From: Micavibrio sp. UBA5572 | Lineage (GTDB): Bacteria; Pseudomonadota; Alphaproteobacteria; Micavibrionales; Micavibrionaceae | Reading direction: 5' to 3' | DNA length: 64,000 nucleotides | Assembly: GCA_002425415.1 (NCBI GenBank) | Contig: DIMG01000010.1 | Coordinates: 10,677 to 74,676, forward strand | Shown: positions 55,057 through 64,000 of the stretch, in pieces | Layout of the letters: the number at the start of each line of letters is the position of its first letter | Numbering within the stretch: position 1 is the stretch's first letter | Notes under the pieces: generated by a model | Databases searched by the model: none | Seen by the model: the letters and a program-made list of their open reading frames with translations, nothing else | Told to the model about the DNA's origin: nothing | Position numbers and translations under genes: made by a program

Positions 55057-55769
55057 AACTTCTTCCCTTGTCCAAACTGTTTTTTATTACCCTGATAGGC
55101 TTTATGCTGTTTGGCACATTGTCCAGCCATTCGGGTTATGCTGAAGAGGTTGCCTTGCCTCTGGAAATTACGGCAGATAGTGCTCTGGAATGGAATCAAA
55201 CCGCAAAAACCTATGTAGCGCGTGGTAACGCACTCGCCCAACAAGGTGACTTGTCGGTCAAAGGCGATGTTTTAACCGCGGAGTATGCTGGAGCAAATAA
55301 CAGCACCAGCGATCTGACCAAAGTGACCGCCAAAGGGCATGTCGTTCTGACGTCACAGAGTGATGTCGCCACAGGGGATCTTGCCGTTTATGATCTGGTT
55401 GCCGGAACAGTAGAATTATCCGGAAAGGCCGGATCACGCCCCAAAGTGACCAAAGGGAAGGATACTCTCGAAGCTGACAATATTGTTGTCACCTTAAAAG
55501 GTCAGACGCTTGAACGTGCCGAAGCAGCAGGTGCCGTTTTGATTACAACGTCAGGCGAACAAAAAGCCAGTGGTGATAAAGGTATTTATACCAGCGCGAC
55601 AAATATTGCAGAACTGGTCGGGAATGTTAAGATTATGCAAGGGTTTAACTGGTTAGAAGGTGATTACGCCAAAATGAACTTAACTACCAAGGTCAGTACC
55701 ATAACGGGGCAGAAAAATCGTCCGCGTGTTAAAGGCATTTTCTATCCGTCTTCCGGTAAGAAGAAGTAG
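55053..55769 (+). CDS. lptA: LPS transport periplasmic protein LptA
   Basis: 238 residues. A signal peptide (MKLLPLSKLFFITLIGFML, cleavage near SGYAEE) precedes an OstA-like jellyroll with EITADSALEWNQTAKTYVAR, GNALAQQGDLSVKGD and KVTAKGHVVLTSQSD. It forms the periplasmic bridge for LPS. It is translationally coupled to lptC and sits 8 nt before lptB. Confidence 0.93.
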   Translation: MKLLPLSKLFFITLIGFMLFGTLSSHSGYAEEVALPLEITADSALEWNQTAKTYVARGNALAQQGDLSVKGDVLTAEYAGANNSTSDLTKVTAKGHVVLTSQSDVATGDLAVYDLVAGTVELSGKAGSRPKVTKGKDTLEADNIVVTLKGQTLERAEAAGAVLITTSGEQKASGDKGIYTSATNIAELVGNVKIMQGFNWLEGDYAKMNLTTKVSTITGQKNRPRVKGIFYPSSGKKK

Positions 55770-55777
55770 ACCTCTTC

Positions 55778-56563
55778 ATGACATCGCCGCCGCCCCCCAT
55801 TCCCTTTACTCATTCCCGCAAGCATTTGCATGCTATTTCACGTGGGTTGTCTGTCCAGCACCTCTCCAAATCTTATAAAAAACGTCCAGTTTTGCGCGAT
55901 GTCAGTATCGGTGTACAACGCGGGGAAGCCGTCGCCATTCTGGGCCCGAACGGTGCCGGTAAAACAACCTGTTTTTATATCATTACCGGTTTGATCCAAC
56001 CCGATGGCGGCGATATTCTTCTGGACGGGCAAGAAATTACGACTTTGCCGATGTATCGGCGTGCTCGGCTTGGTATCGGCTACTTGCCTCAGGAAGCTTC
56101 TATTTTTCGTGGACTTTCGGTTGAAGATAATTTGAGGTCTATTCTGCAAACACAAAAAGACCTGAGTAAAGACGATCAGGAAAATTTGCTTGAAGATTTA
56201 CTCGTTGAATTTTCTGTTTCGCATTTGCGCCGCACGCCTGCTATTGCTCTTTCCGGTGGCGAACGTCGCCGCGTTGAAATTGCCCGTGCGCTGGCCTCCC
56301 GCCCCCATTTTGTTTTGCTGGATGAGCCCTTGGCTGGTATCGATCCGATTGCGGTCGGAGACATTCGTGCGCTTATCAGCCAACTTAAAACCCGTAATAT
56401 CGGGGTACTGATTACCGACCATAATGTCCGTGATACACTCGGGATTGTTGACCGTGCCTATGTTCTTCATGACGGCATGGTCATGACCGAAGGATCACCA
56501 GAAGAAATCGTTGATAACGAAGATGTCCGTCGCGTCTATCTGGGCGAAGGATTTTCGTTGTAA
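55778..56563 (+). CDS. lptB: LPS export ABC ATPase LptB
   Basis: 261 residues. Walker A is GPNGAGKTTCFYIITGLI, the signature is LSGGERRRVEIARAL and Walker B is FVLLDEPLAGIDP, with GYLPQEASIF as the Q-loop region typical of LptB. An N-terminal extension of about 20 residues (Pro/His-rich) precedes the core. rpoN, often next in other proteobacteria, is absent here. Confidence 0.95.
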   Translation: MTSPPPPIPFTHSRKHLHAISRGLSVQHLSKSYKKRPVLRDVSIGVQRGEAVAILGPNGAGKTTCFYIITGLIQPDGGDILLDGQEITTLPMYRRARLGIGYLPQEASIFRGLSVEDNLRSILQTQKDLSKDDQENLLEDLLVEFSVSHLRRTPAIALSGGERRRVEIARALASRPHFVLLDEPLAGIDPIAVGDIRALISQLKTRNIGVLITDHNVRDTLGIVDRAYVLHDGMVMTEGSPEEIVDNEDVRRVYLGEGFSL

Positions 56564-56732
56564 TTTGTGATCCTGATTTCTTCTGATGCAGGCTTTTTAA
56601 GTGTCTGTCATCTTGCCTAACGTAAATTTTAACCTTATAAACAATGAAAGGCTTTGTTTGAATCTGACAAAGCTCTTGGTACAACTTTAGAAAATTAACA
56701 TAACCATTGTCATATTATGGGTATTTTAGGGC

Positions 56733-56738
56733 TATAAT
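56733..56738 (+). promoter_or_regulatory. TATAAT -10 element directly before tpsB
   Basis: A consensus TATAAT ends only 5 nt before the predicted tpsB ATG. No -35 is convincing at 16-18 nt. If used, the transcript would be essentially leaderless or the true start codon would lie a few codons downstream. Confidence 0.35.
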
Positions 56739-56743
56739 ACAAC

Positions 56744-58462
56744 ATGCGCGTGGTCATAAATAAGGTGTTAATTTTTATACCCGCTCTTTTAGTGGGCTTG
56801 TGTTGTTTGAGCCCTGTCGGTCACGCACAAGTTCTCGCGCCTTCTGCAGATCCCGGCAGGGTGGATCGCCCCCCCATCGCCGAAAAAATTCTTTCTGATC
56901 TTTTGCCTGAAATAACTTTGAAAAGCAGCAAACCGGATTTGCCGCCCGACATGGTTAATGTAACATTTGTTTTAAACAGCCTGACGCTTAAAGGTGCGCG
57001 GGCTTTTTCTGCGAAAGAGTTAAGCCGTTTCTACCAACCGCTCTTGGGAAAAACTATCGATTTGAAACAGCTTTACGGGATTATGTTGCAAATCCAGCAA
57101 CTTTATCTGGATGAAGGCTATACGGTTTCAAAAGTTTTTCTTCCCGAACAATCCATCGAAAATGGCAATATCACGTTTGTTGTTCTTGAAGGGTTTGTGG
57201 CAAAAGTTAACATCGACCCTTCTTTCCCGAAGAGTTCTATCCTAGATGATTTTGCTACAAAAGTTTTAGCCATGCGCCCGCTTAACACAAAGAAATTAGA
57301 GCGTTTGATGTTGATCCTGAATGATAACCACGGTTTAAATGCATCCGCTGTTCTTTCCAAATCTGATACTTTAATAGCAACTGACCTTTCTGGTTTGAAT
57401 TTACGTCTGATTCGAAATTCTAACAAAGAGTCTGATCCTAGCCCTTATCTTTCTTTTGATAACTACGGTTCTAACTATATCGGATCAGGGCAATGGGGAT
57501 TGGGGACGGGTTTTAATCATGTGGGCATCCCATATTCAGAACTTTTCTTGAGCGGAACGATGACCACATCCAGTCAGGAAATGAAACAGGGAAATATTTC
57601 ATATCACTTGCCGTTATTCGGGGTTTCTGGAACAACTTTACGATTATCTTCGGAAATTAATCGAACAGAACCTGGGGGTAGCCTTGATGATCTGGATGTT
57701 CAAGGAAAGTCGATGAATTTATCCGCTCAAATAAGTTATCCGATTATTCGCCAAAGAGACAAAACATGGCTGGTTAGTGGACAATTTGAATATAAAAACG
57801 TTGGAACAGATTTATTAGGTGATCCCCTTTTTCGTGACCGGATCAGATCTGTTGGAGTGACCTCCCGTTATAGTTTTTCAGATAGTCATGATGGTCTTAA
57901 TTTTATACAAGGCAGCCTTTCTAAAGGGTTGGATATTTTAGCTGCTCGCGAGACGGGATCTCCTGATCTTTCTCGTTTGCAAGGCCATAGTGATTTTCTC
58001 AAAGCTGAATTTATTTACACAAGACTCCAAGCTATTCCAAATAACTTTGATCTCCTCTTTTCATTCGCAAGCCAATATGCTTGGGATCCTCTTTTGTCAT
58101 CCGAAGAATTCGGATTTGGCGGAGGATATGTGGGAAGAGGCTATGACCCGTCTGAAATTACAGGAGACAGAGGATTTTCAACATCACTGGAATTGCGTTA
58201 CAATAAGACTCTTCCTGAATGGAAGGCCGCTTTACAACCCTATATTTTCTATGATTTTGGGAAAATATGGAATATAGATTCACTGGATAAGACTGTGGTT
58301 TCTGCTGCCTCAGCCGGAGCAGGGTTTCGTTTGAATTTTAATGACTCTTGGGTTATAGGCTGTAATTTTGCGATACCCTTGACGATGACCCCCAATAATC
58401 CGCCCCAATATGGCCATGAATATGGTGGCCGCATCCTCTTTTCCCTAAAAAAAGAGTTTTGA
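56744..58462 (+). CDS. TpsB-type two-partner secretion outer-membrane transporter
   Basis: 572 residues. A signal peptide (about residues 1-28, ending GHAQ) is followed by a POTRA_2-type domain (about 70-150, SLTLKGARAFSAKELSRFYQ) and a ShlB/FhaC-type barrel to the C-terminal Phe. YVGRGYDPSEITGDRGFS holds the RGY motif of the barrel loop that contacts the substrate. It should export the adjacent TpsA exoprotein, which begins 99 nt downstream. Confidence 0.92.
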   Translation: MRVVINKVLIFIPALLVGLCCLSPVGHAQVLAPSADPGRVDRPPIAEKILSDLLPEITLKSSKPDLPPDMVNVTFVLNSLTLKGARAFSAKELSRFYQPLLGKTIDLKQLYGIMLQIQQLYLDEGYTVSKVFLPEQSIENGNITFVVLEGFVAKVNIDPSFPKSSILDDFATKVLAMRPLNTKKLERLMLILNDNHGLNASAVLSKSDTLIATDLSGLNLRLIRNSNKESDPSPYLSFDNYGSNYIGSGQWGLGTGFNHVGIPYSELFLSGTMTTSSQEMKQGNISYHLPLFGVSGTTLRLSSEINRTEPGGSLDDLDVQGKSMNLSAQISYPIIRQRDKTWLVSGQFEYKNVGTDLLGDPLFRDRIRSVGVTSRYSFSDSHDGLNFIQGSLSKGLDILAARETGSPDLSRLQGHSDFLKAEFIYTRLQAIPNNFDLLFSFASQYAWDPLLSSEEFGFGGGYVGRGYDPSEITGDRGFSTSLELRYNKTLPEWKAALQPYIFYDFGKIWNIDSLDKTVVSAASAGAGFRLNFNDSWVIGCNFAIPLTMTPNNPPQYGHEYGGRILFSLKKEF

Positions 58463-58561
58463 TTTTTTATAACATTGTTTTAAGATGGCGATTGGTTATT
58501 TTACCTCCTTTCCTTGAGATATTCGTTGATATTTCCCGTTATAATTTTCGTTAATACCACA

Positions 58562-61500
58562 ATGGAAATAAAAGCAATGCGTTCAACCTTACAATCTTTG
58601 CGCTCCACAACCGCTCTTGTTGCGGTTGCAATGGTATGCACGAATATGGCTTTTGCTTCTCCTAAAGGCGGCTCGGTTGTTGCGGGAACAACGACAATTG
58701 AAAATGCCGGTTCCACAACAACAATTAAACAGACCTCTAATCGATCGATTATACAATGGGATAGTTTCGATCTAGGGCGTTCTGAACATGTTGATTTCAA
58801 ACAACCCTCTACTTCCTCTATTACCGTTAACAGAATCCAAGGAGGGAAATCTTCCCAAATAGATGGCAGGATTACCGCCAACGGGAATATTATGTTGCTT
58901 AATCCAAATGGTGTTATCTTTGGTGCCCGTTCACGAGTGGATGTTGGCGGCATTGTTGCTTCAACCAGCGATCTTGAAGACGATGCCGCTTTTATGGCTG
59001 GTGGCGATATTAAGCTAACACGTTCGGGGAATCCGGATGCACAGGTTATCAATCATGGAGCCATGACAATTGGATCAGCGGGTCTAGCGGGTCTTGTTGC
59101 TCCCCATGTCGAAAATCACGGAATGATTGAAGCGCGACTAGGAAAAGTCGCTTTAGCATCAGGTGACATCAGTACGATCGATTTCGCTGGGGACGGCCTT
59201 ATCAGCGTTGAAGTGTCTGATAGCGTCGCCAAACAGATGGTTAAAAACACCGGAATAATAAAAGCAGATGGAGGGTCGGTTCTTGTCACGGCCGCTGCTG
59301 CTCGTAACATAGTTGATAATTTGATTGTTAATGAAGGGCAGATAGCGGCAAAAAGCACACCGTCCCGAAAGGGAGACATCCGGTTTGTTGGATTACAATC
59401 AACAATTCAAAATACTGGTAAAATAGAAGCCAAAGGCTCTATATCAGAAGACGCTGGATCGGTTAAAATCGAAGGGAAATTTATATCGTTAGGCGGAGAA
59501 ATAAACGCCGATGGGAAGAGTGGTGGATCGATAGATGTTCAAGCTCAAACACTCTCGTTGGCCGACAACATAACGGCAAAAGGCTTGATTAACAAAGGTG
59601 GATCTATTGACGTTCAGTCATCTAATGTCACTTGGGAAACCTCAACTTCGAAATTGAATGTGGATGGTCTGACTGATGGTGGAACAATTCGTTCGGTGAC
59701 AGCTGGAAACCTAACAAGCTCTAGTCATCATAGTGCTATTGGTCAAACCGGAAGCGGTGGTCAGATTGATATAACAGCAGGAGGAATTAAATTTCTTTCT
59801 TCAAAAATTGATGCTTCTGGTGAAACCAGTGGAGGAACGATTCGTATTGGTGGTGAGTTTCAAGGTGGGAAAAACTTGCCAACGGATGAATTACCAAATG
59901 CTCAAATCGTGACACTTGACCGAGGAACACTGTTACGCGCAGATGGGGCTGGAAATAATGCCAATGGCGGAACAGTCATTGTTTGGTCCGATATGGACAC
60001 GATGGCTCTTGGAAATATTTCTGCAATACCAGGACTAAATTTAGGCTATGGAGGATTTGTCGAGGTGTCTTCTGCTGGCGACCTTCATTACGATTCAACC
60101 GCTCAAACCGGTAGAAATGGGCGTGCTGGAAGCGTTTTGCTTGATCCTAAAAATATTATCATTGCTAATTCAACCTTTAATCCGACGGCCATTATCATGG
60201 GGCGCGGATATACAGGCGGCAATAATGTTGACATGCCCTTCTTGAGCGATGGGGCAGATTTGGCCACGTATGGTTTGTCGCTGGATGGAAACCGGATGGC
60301 GATTGGCTACATCAATGACCACGGATTTAATAACACGCTGGAACGCTCTGGTGCTGTTTACCTTTACTCTTTTTCAGATTCGTCTTTCAGTGGCGGAATA
60401 CTGGAAGGTATTATGGGGTATGGCTATACGGGGGGTAAAAATGTAGATGTTTCCCAGTTGGGGCGGTGGGATCGTTTTGGAATGGATGTCTCTCTGGATG
60501 GCAATCGTTTGGCCGTTGGAGCCTATACGGGTGATGGAAATGCCAATATTCTTGGAGATTCTGGAGAGGTTTATCTCTATTCGTTCAGTGATTCCGTTTT
60601 TAACGGAGCCATATTAGAAAGCCGAATTGGCGCAGGTTATACGGGCGGAAAAAATTATAATATGACCGGAATTTTGGGGTCGAACGATTATTTTGGGAAA
60701 TCCGTTTCATTGGATGGCAATCGTTTGGCCGTTGGAGCCTATGGAGGAGATGGTTTAGGCAACACAGTGTCGAATGCAGGGGAGGTTTATCTTTTTTCTT
60801 TCTCGGATGCTCTTTTTTCAAATCCGGTTCTTCAAGCAACAATCGGTTTCGGATATACTGGCGGCAAAAATATTAATGTGGCTCTGGATGTTAACGATTA
60901 TTTCGGGTGGGATGTCTCTTTGGATGGCAATCGTTTAGCCGTTGGTGTCCGTGAAGGAGATGGTTTTGGAAACAGCACGACTGCGGCGGGCGAAGTTATG
61001 TTGTTTAGTTTTGCCGATTCCATTTTTAGTGGTGGGATTTTAGAATCAACAATCGGTTTCGGATATACTGGCGGGAAAAATGTTAATAACAGTGCCCTTG
61101 ATGCTTCTGATTATTTTGGTTGGTCGGTTGCGCTTGATGGCAATCGTTTGGCGGTAGGCTCTTATGCTGATGATGGCAATGGAAATTCATCCAGCAATTC
61201 AGGAGCGGTTTATCTCTACAGCTTTTCTGATTCTATTTTTAACGGGGCGACGCTGGAAGCTCGTATCGGGAATAACTACGCGATTCTAGGCGGAAAAAAT
61301 CTTTCCCGTCCTAACGAGGCAGGAGGTTCAGATTTATTTGGATCGGCTGTTGTTTTGGATGGCAATCGTTTGGTCGTTGGAGCCAAAGGAGATGACGGCT
61401 CAGGAAATTTGAATTTAGATCAAGGTGCTTTTCATTTCTATACCTTCTCTGATGCGGTCTTCAATGGAGGAACGTGGGAAGGGACATTGGGTTCAGGGTA

Positions 61501-64000
61501 TAGTGGTGGAAAAAACGTAACCTTTCCTTTCAATACCGCATCAGATTCACCAAGTGACCGGCTCGGCGTGTCTGTCAACGGGACTCGAATTGCAATTGGT
61601 TTGCCTTATGATGATGGATTTGGTGACAGCTTATGGGATTCCGGTGCTGTTTTTCTTTATTCTTTTGCGAGTAGCGATTTTGATAGCGGGATACTCGAAG
61701 GCATCATTGGAAGTGGCTACACAGGCGGAAAAAATATCAATCTATCTGGAATGCTTGGTGGAGGAGATTTATTTGGTCAATCAGTTTCACTAGACGGCAA
61801 TCGTTTAGCTGTCGGTGCTCCCTATGATGATGGCAATGCCAATGTGCTGACAAATTCCGGTGCCGTTTACCTTTTTTCTTTTTCTGATAGTCTCTTTTCC
61901 GGTGGCGTTCTTGAATCGCGCATAGGACGCAATTATTCCGGAGGAAAAAATTATAATCCAACCAATCTGACAGGGGGCTCTGATTATTTTGGATGGGATG
62001 TCTCTCTGGATGGCAACCGTTTGGCCGTTGGAGCTTATGGAGATGACGGGTTAGCGAATGCTAGGGGAGATTCCGGTGCTGCTTATTTATTTTCCTTTGC
62101 CGATAGCTTGTTCACTACCCCTACTTTGCAATCTATCATCGGATACAATTATACCGGCGGAAAAAATTACAATTTATCCCAATTGGACAGCAGTGATGTG
62201 TTTGGCAGTGGCATCTCTCTGGATGGGAATAGATTGGTGGTTTCGGCAAGATATGATGATGGATTTGGAAATGTAACCACAAATTCCGGTGCTGCTTATT
62301 TATTTTCTTTTGCCGATAGTTTATTTACCACCCCCACGTTACAAGCAACAATGGGATATGGTTATACGGGTGGAAAAAATATTGATATGTCTATGCTGGA
62401 GACCAGTGATTATCTGACTGGTGTTTCTTTGGAAGGAGCGGTTCTGGCTTTAGGCGTAACAAGGGAGGATGGCTTTTCAATTAGCGGTACAACAGATTAC
62501 GGAACGGTTTTTCTTTATGCGTTTGATGATTTGTTGTTTTCCAATGGTCTATTGGATGCCACAATCGGTTATAATTATACTGGCGGAAAAAATATCAATA
62601 CCAATGGCCTTATCACATCCTATGATTATTTTGGATCGAGCTTATCTCTCGATCAAGGAAATTTGGTCGTAGGTCTCCCTGGTCTTGATGGTATTTCGGA
62701 TTATTTTAACGGAACAGGGGGGGCTTTTATTTACCGCGGCAACAGTTATGCGCCAGCATCAGGATCAAGCTTTGCCAATTTACCCTCCACAACGATTGGT
62801 ATTACGCCGGCCAATATTTCTGCTTTGCTTTCCACACCTCAAAATGTCACCCTTCAAGCCAGTAACGACATTATTTTGAGCAACGATTTAGCTGTCAATA
62901 ATGTATCTGGAAACGGTGGATCTTTTACGATGCAGGCTGGACGCAGTATTCTTCTGAACGCCAATATTGTGACCGATAATGGTAATTTATATCTATATGC
63001 TAATGAAGACTTGTCTGCGGGCGTTCAAAATGCGCACCGTGATTCCGGTAACGCTGTCATCGAAATGGGATCCGGTACTTTTATCAATGCCGGAACTGGA
63101 AACGTCGAGATTCGTCTTGAAGATGGAACAGGAAAAACCAATAGAACCAGTGGGCATATTACATTGGGCGATATTACGGCAGGAACTGTTCTTGTTCGAA
63201 ATATAGATCAGACATCAAGCATTATCCTAAACGGACAGTTAACTGCAACGGGGTCTGGCACCCCAATAACCCTTGCCTCTGGAAAGGATTTTATCAATAA
63301 TTTTGGAGCGAGTGCCCTCAATACACCCTCAGGCCGTTGGCTTGTTTACTCTGATAACGCAATTCTGAACACCCTCAATGGAATTACTTCTGATTTTTCA
63401 ATCAATAGCTGCGTTTATCTTGGTGCGTGTGGAGCAATTCCAGGGACAGGCAATGGTCTTTTATATGAATACGTTCCCAATATTTTGAATATTTCCGTTA
63501 ACACCTCCCGCTTTTATGGAGATAGCAATCCAGACAATGCAACGTTGCAGTCTTTATTTCTTTATACCGGATTTCAAGGTGCTGATACTTCCGCTGTTCT
63601 GGATGTATTGCCGACATCTACAGTTGCAGGCAGTGCTTCAAGTACGGCAAATGCCGGAACGAGTCATGCGATTACCCTGTCAGGAGGATCGGATGATTTT
63701 TATACCTATTACCTGCTAGACCCCAGTTTCCTAACCATTACACAAAGGCCTGTCAGTGCCGTCTGGGTTGCTCCTCTGGTCAAAAATTATGGGGATGCCA
63801 ACCCGTCCCCTTCTTTGAGTTCTTTTACCTATAGTGGCTTTACCAATGGGCAAACGGCTGGTTCCGTAAACCCTACCGTTGCAACAAATTTTGGAGGAGT
63901 CTCAACAACAACTGGGGCTGGAACATATAATGTCGGCGTGACTTTCACGAGTACAAATTATCTTATTACCGCTCCAGACACCACCTTGACGATCGGCAAA
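58562..64000 (+). CDS. TpsA-like giant exoprotein with FHA secretion domain, FG-GAP-like repeats and MBG-like tail (runs off window)
   Basis: 1813 codons are visible, open to the window end. A signal peptide (to about residue 32, NMAFA) is followed by the haemagglutinin secretion domain (about 34-290) with ITVNRIQGGKSSQIDGRI and MLLNPNGVIFGARSRVDVGG. A beta-helical segment leads to twelve ~71-residue repeats (about residues 549-1395), then further beta-helix and YGDSNP and YGDANPSPSLSS motifs of YDG/MBG-type modules (from about 1640). It is probably exported by the TpsB encoded just upstream and surface-exposed; its ligand is unknown. The start could also be the ATG five codons downstream, at 58577. 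Confidence 0.88.
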   Translation, partial: MEIKAMRSTLQSLRSTTALVAVAMVCTNMAFASPKGGSVVAGTTTIENAGSTTTIKQTSNRSIIQWDSFDLGRSEHVDFKQPSTSSITVNRIQGGKSSQIDGRITANGNIMLLNPNGVIFGARSRVDVGGIVASTSDLEDDAAFMAGGDIKLTRSGNPDAQVINHGAMTIGSAGLAGLVAPHVENHGMIEARLGKVALASGDISTIDFAGDGLISVEVSDSVAKQMVKNTGIIKADGGSVLVTAAAARNIVDNLIVNEGQIAAKSTPSRKGDIRFVGLQSTIQNTGKIEAKGSISEDAGSVKIEGKFISLGGEINADGKSGGSIDVQAQTLSLADNITAKGLINKGGSIDVQSSNVTWETSTSKLNVDGLTDGGTIRSVTAGNLTSSSHHSAIGQTGSGGQIDITAGGIKFLSSKIDASGETSGGTIRIGGEFQGGKNLPTDELPNAQIVTLDRGTLLRADGAGNNANGGTVIVWSDMDTMALGNISAIPGLNLGYGGFVEVSSAGDLHYDSTAQTGRNGRAGSVLLDPKNIIIANSTFNPTAIIMGRGYTGGNNVDMPFLSDGADLATYGLSLDGNRMAIGYINDHGFNNTLERSGAVYLYSFSDSSFSGGILEGIMGYGYTGGKNVDVSQLGRWDRFGMDVSLDGNRLAVGAYTGDGNANILGDSGEVYLYSFSDSVFNGAILESRIGAGYTGGKNYNMTGILGSNDYFGKSVSLDGNRLAVGAYGGDGLGNTVSNAGEVYLFSFSDALFSNPVLQATIGFGYTGGKNINVALDVNDYFGWDVSLDGNRLAVGVREGDGFGNSTTAAGEVMLFSFADSIFSGGILESTIGFGYTGGKNVNNSALDASDYFGWSVALDGNRLAVGSYADDGNGNSSSNSGAVYLYSFSDSIFNGATLEARIGNNYAILGGKNLSRPNEAGGSDLFGSAVVLDGNRLVVGAKGDDGSGNLNLDQGAFHFYTFSDAVFNGGTWEGTLGSGYSGGKNVTFPFNTASDSPSDRLGVSVNGTRIAIGLPYDDGFGDSLWDSGAVFLYSFASSDFDSGILEGIIGSGYTGGKNINLSGMLGGGDLFGQSVSLDGNRLAVGAPYDDGNANVLTNSGAVYLFSFSDSLFSGGVLESRIGRNYSGGKNYNPTNLTGGSDYFGWDVSLDGNRLAVGAYGDDGLANARGDSGAAYLFSFADSLFTTPTLQSIIGYNYTGGKNYNLSQLDSSDVFGSGISLDGNRLVVSARYDDGFGNVTTNSGAAYLFSFADSLFTTPTLQATMGYGYTGGKNIDMSMLETSDYLTGVSLEGAVLALGVTREDGFSISGTTDYGTVFLYAFDDLLFSNGLLDATIGYNYTGGKNINTNGLITSYDYFGSSLSLDQGNLVVGLPGLDGISDYFNGTGGAFIYRGNSYAPASGSSFANLPSTTIGITPANISALLSTPQNVTLQASNDIILSNDLAVNNVSGNGGSFTMQAGRSILLNANIVTDNGNLYLYANEDLSAGVQNAHRDSGNAVIEMGSGTFINAGTGNVEIRLEDGTGKTNRTSGHITLGDITAGTVLVRNIDQTSSIILNGQLTATGSGTPITLASGKDFINNFGASALNTPSGRWLVYSDNAILNTLNGITSDFSINSCVYLGACGAIPGTGNGLLYEYVPNILNISVNTSRFYGDSNPDNATLQSLFLYTGFQGADTSAVLDVLPTSTVAGSASSTANAGTSHAITLSGGSDDFYTYYLLDPSFLTITQRPVSAVWVAPLVKNYGDANPSPSLSSFTYSGFTNGQTAGSVNPTVATNFGGVSTTTGAGTYNVGVTFTSTNYLITAPDTTLTIGK
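60206..62735 (+). repeat. Twelve tandem ~213-nt repeats within the TpsA gene
   Basis: The anchor GYTGGKN (or variants such as NYSGGKN) begins at 60206, 60422, 60635, 60851, 61061, 61274, 61496, 61715, 61931, 62147, 62360 and 62573. Each unit continues DxFGxSVSLDGNRLAVGAY, then a DDGxGN loop, SGAVYLFSFSDS and a LExxIG end. Length varies from 210 to 222 nt, always in whole codons. Some units share long near-identical DNA, for example units 4 and 5, and units 10 and 11, pointing to recent duplication or gene conversion. Confidence 0.9.

Noticed and set aside
58501..59052. 183-codon minus-strand ORF opposite the TpsA start
   Set aside because: The plus-strand frame is clearly coding (FHA secretion domain); the minus ORF has no domain or ribosome site.
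60206..62735. Tandem repeats as a CRISPR array
   Set aside because: The units are ~213 nt, in frame, and encode a conserved peptide; they lack short identical repeats with unique spacers.

Overview
The window looks like a piece of an alphaproteobacterial chromosome of moderate, AT-leaning base composition. The best evidence is a gcrA cell-cycle regulator gene, the rsh-DUF2062-acpS-lepB-rnc-era gene order, the alphaproteobacterial type of dihydroorotase (QxH instead of HxH), and a short RNase D. The genus cannot be fixed from sequence alone. LPS-export genes, a porin, a Mla-type transporter and a two-partner secretion pair show a diderm envelope.

Layout. 1-4912 (minus): 5' part of rpoB, a DUF2817 metallopeptidase-like gene placed between rplL and rpoB, rplL, rplJ, and an L10 leader with a good sigma70-type promoter. 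4921-11603 (minus): a run of type IVB secretion (Dot/Icm, or IncI Tra-like) genes: a DsbC-like isomerase, an unknown protein, a lytic transglycosylase, DotD, DotC, DotB, IcmT and a TcpQ-domain protein, closed by a terminator. 11734-18798: a GGDEF-EAL protein, dihydroorotase, a 43-residue ORF, cysS, mlaF and mlaE. 19085-20894: three genes of unknown function flanked by two CtrA-like boxes. 21092-26284: a PAS histidine kinase, a secreted redoxin and a DsbD-type reductase. 26419-43218: metabolic and envelope genes (acetoacetyl-CoA synthetase, trpF, PBP1a, thrC, porin, cytochrome b561, uppP, rsmD, rluB, tadA) mixed with unknown proteins. 43338-49738: gcrA, with a GANTC cluster upstream, and the rsh-to-era run. 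49853-52337: exported MsrA and MsrB, a lipoprotein and a degenerate REC-GGDEF protein. 52459-56563: tRNA-Leu(CAG), rnd, kdsD, lptC, lptA, lptB. 56744-64000: TpsB transporter and a very large TpsA exoprotein that runs off the window.

How the genes work together. Three secretion or surface themes stand out: the partial T4BSS locus, with its own disulfide isomerase and cell-wall hydrolase; the LPS and phospholipid transport genes; and the TpsB/TpsA pair. TpsA combines a haemagglutinin-type secretion domain, twelve ~71-residue FG-GAP-like repeats and a YDG/MBG-like tail. Extracytoplasmic redox maintenance recurs: DsbC-like, DsbD, redoxin, exported MsrA, and MsrB with a Tat-like signal.

The strongest candidates for something undescribed are the repeat region of TpsA, the uncharacterised T4BSS-linked gene at 9623-10615, and the paired small proteins at 19085-19876. 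All calls come from reading the sequence; no database search was run.
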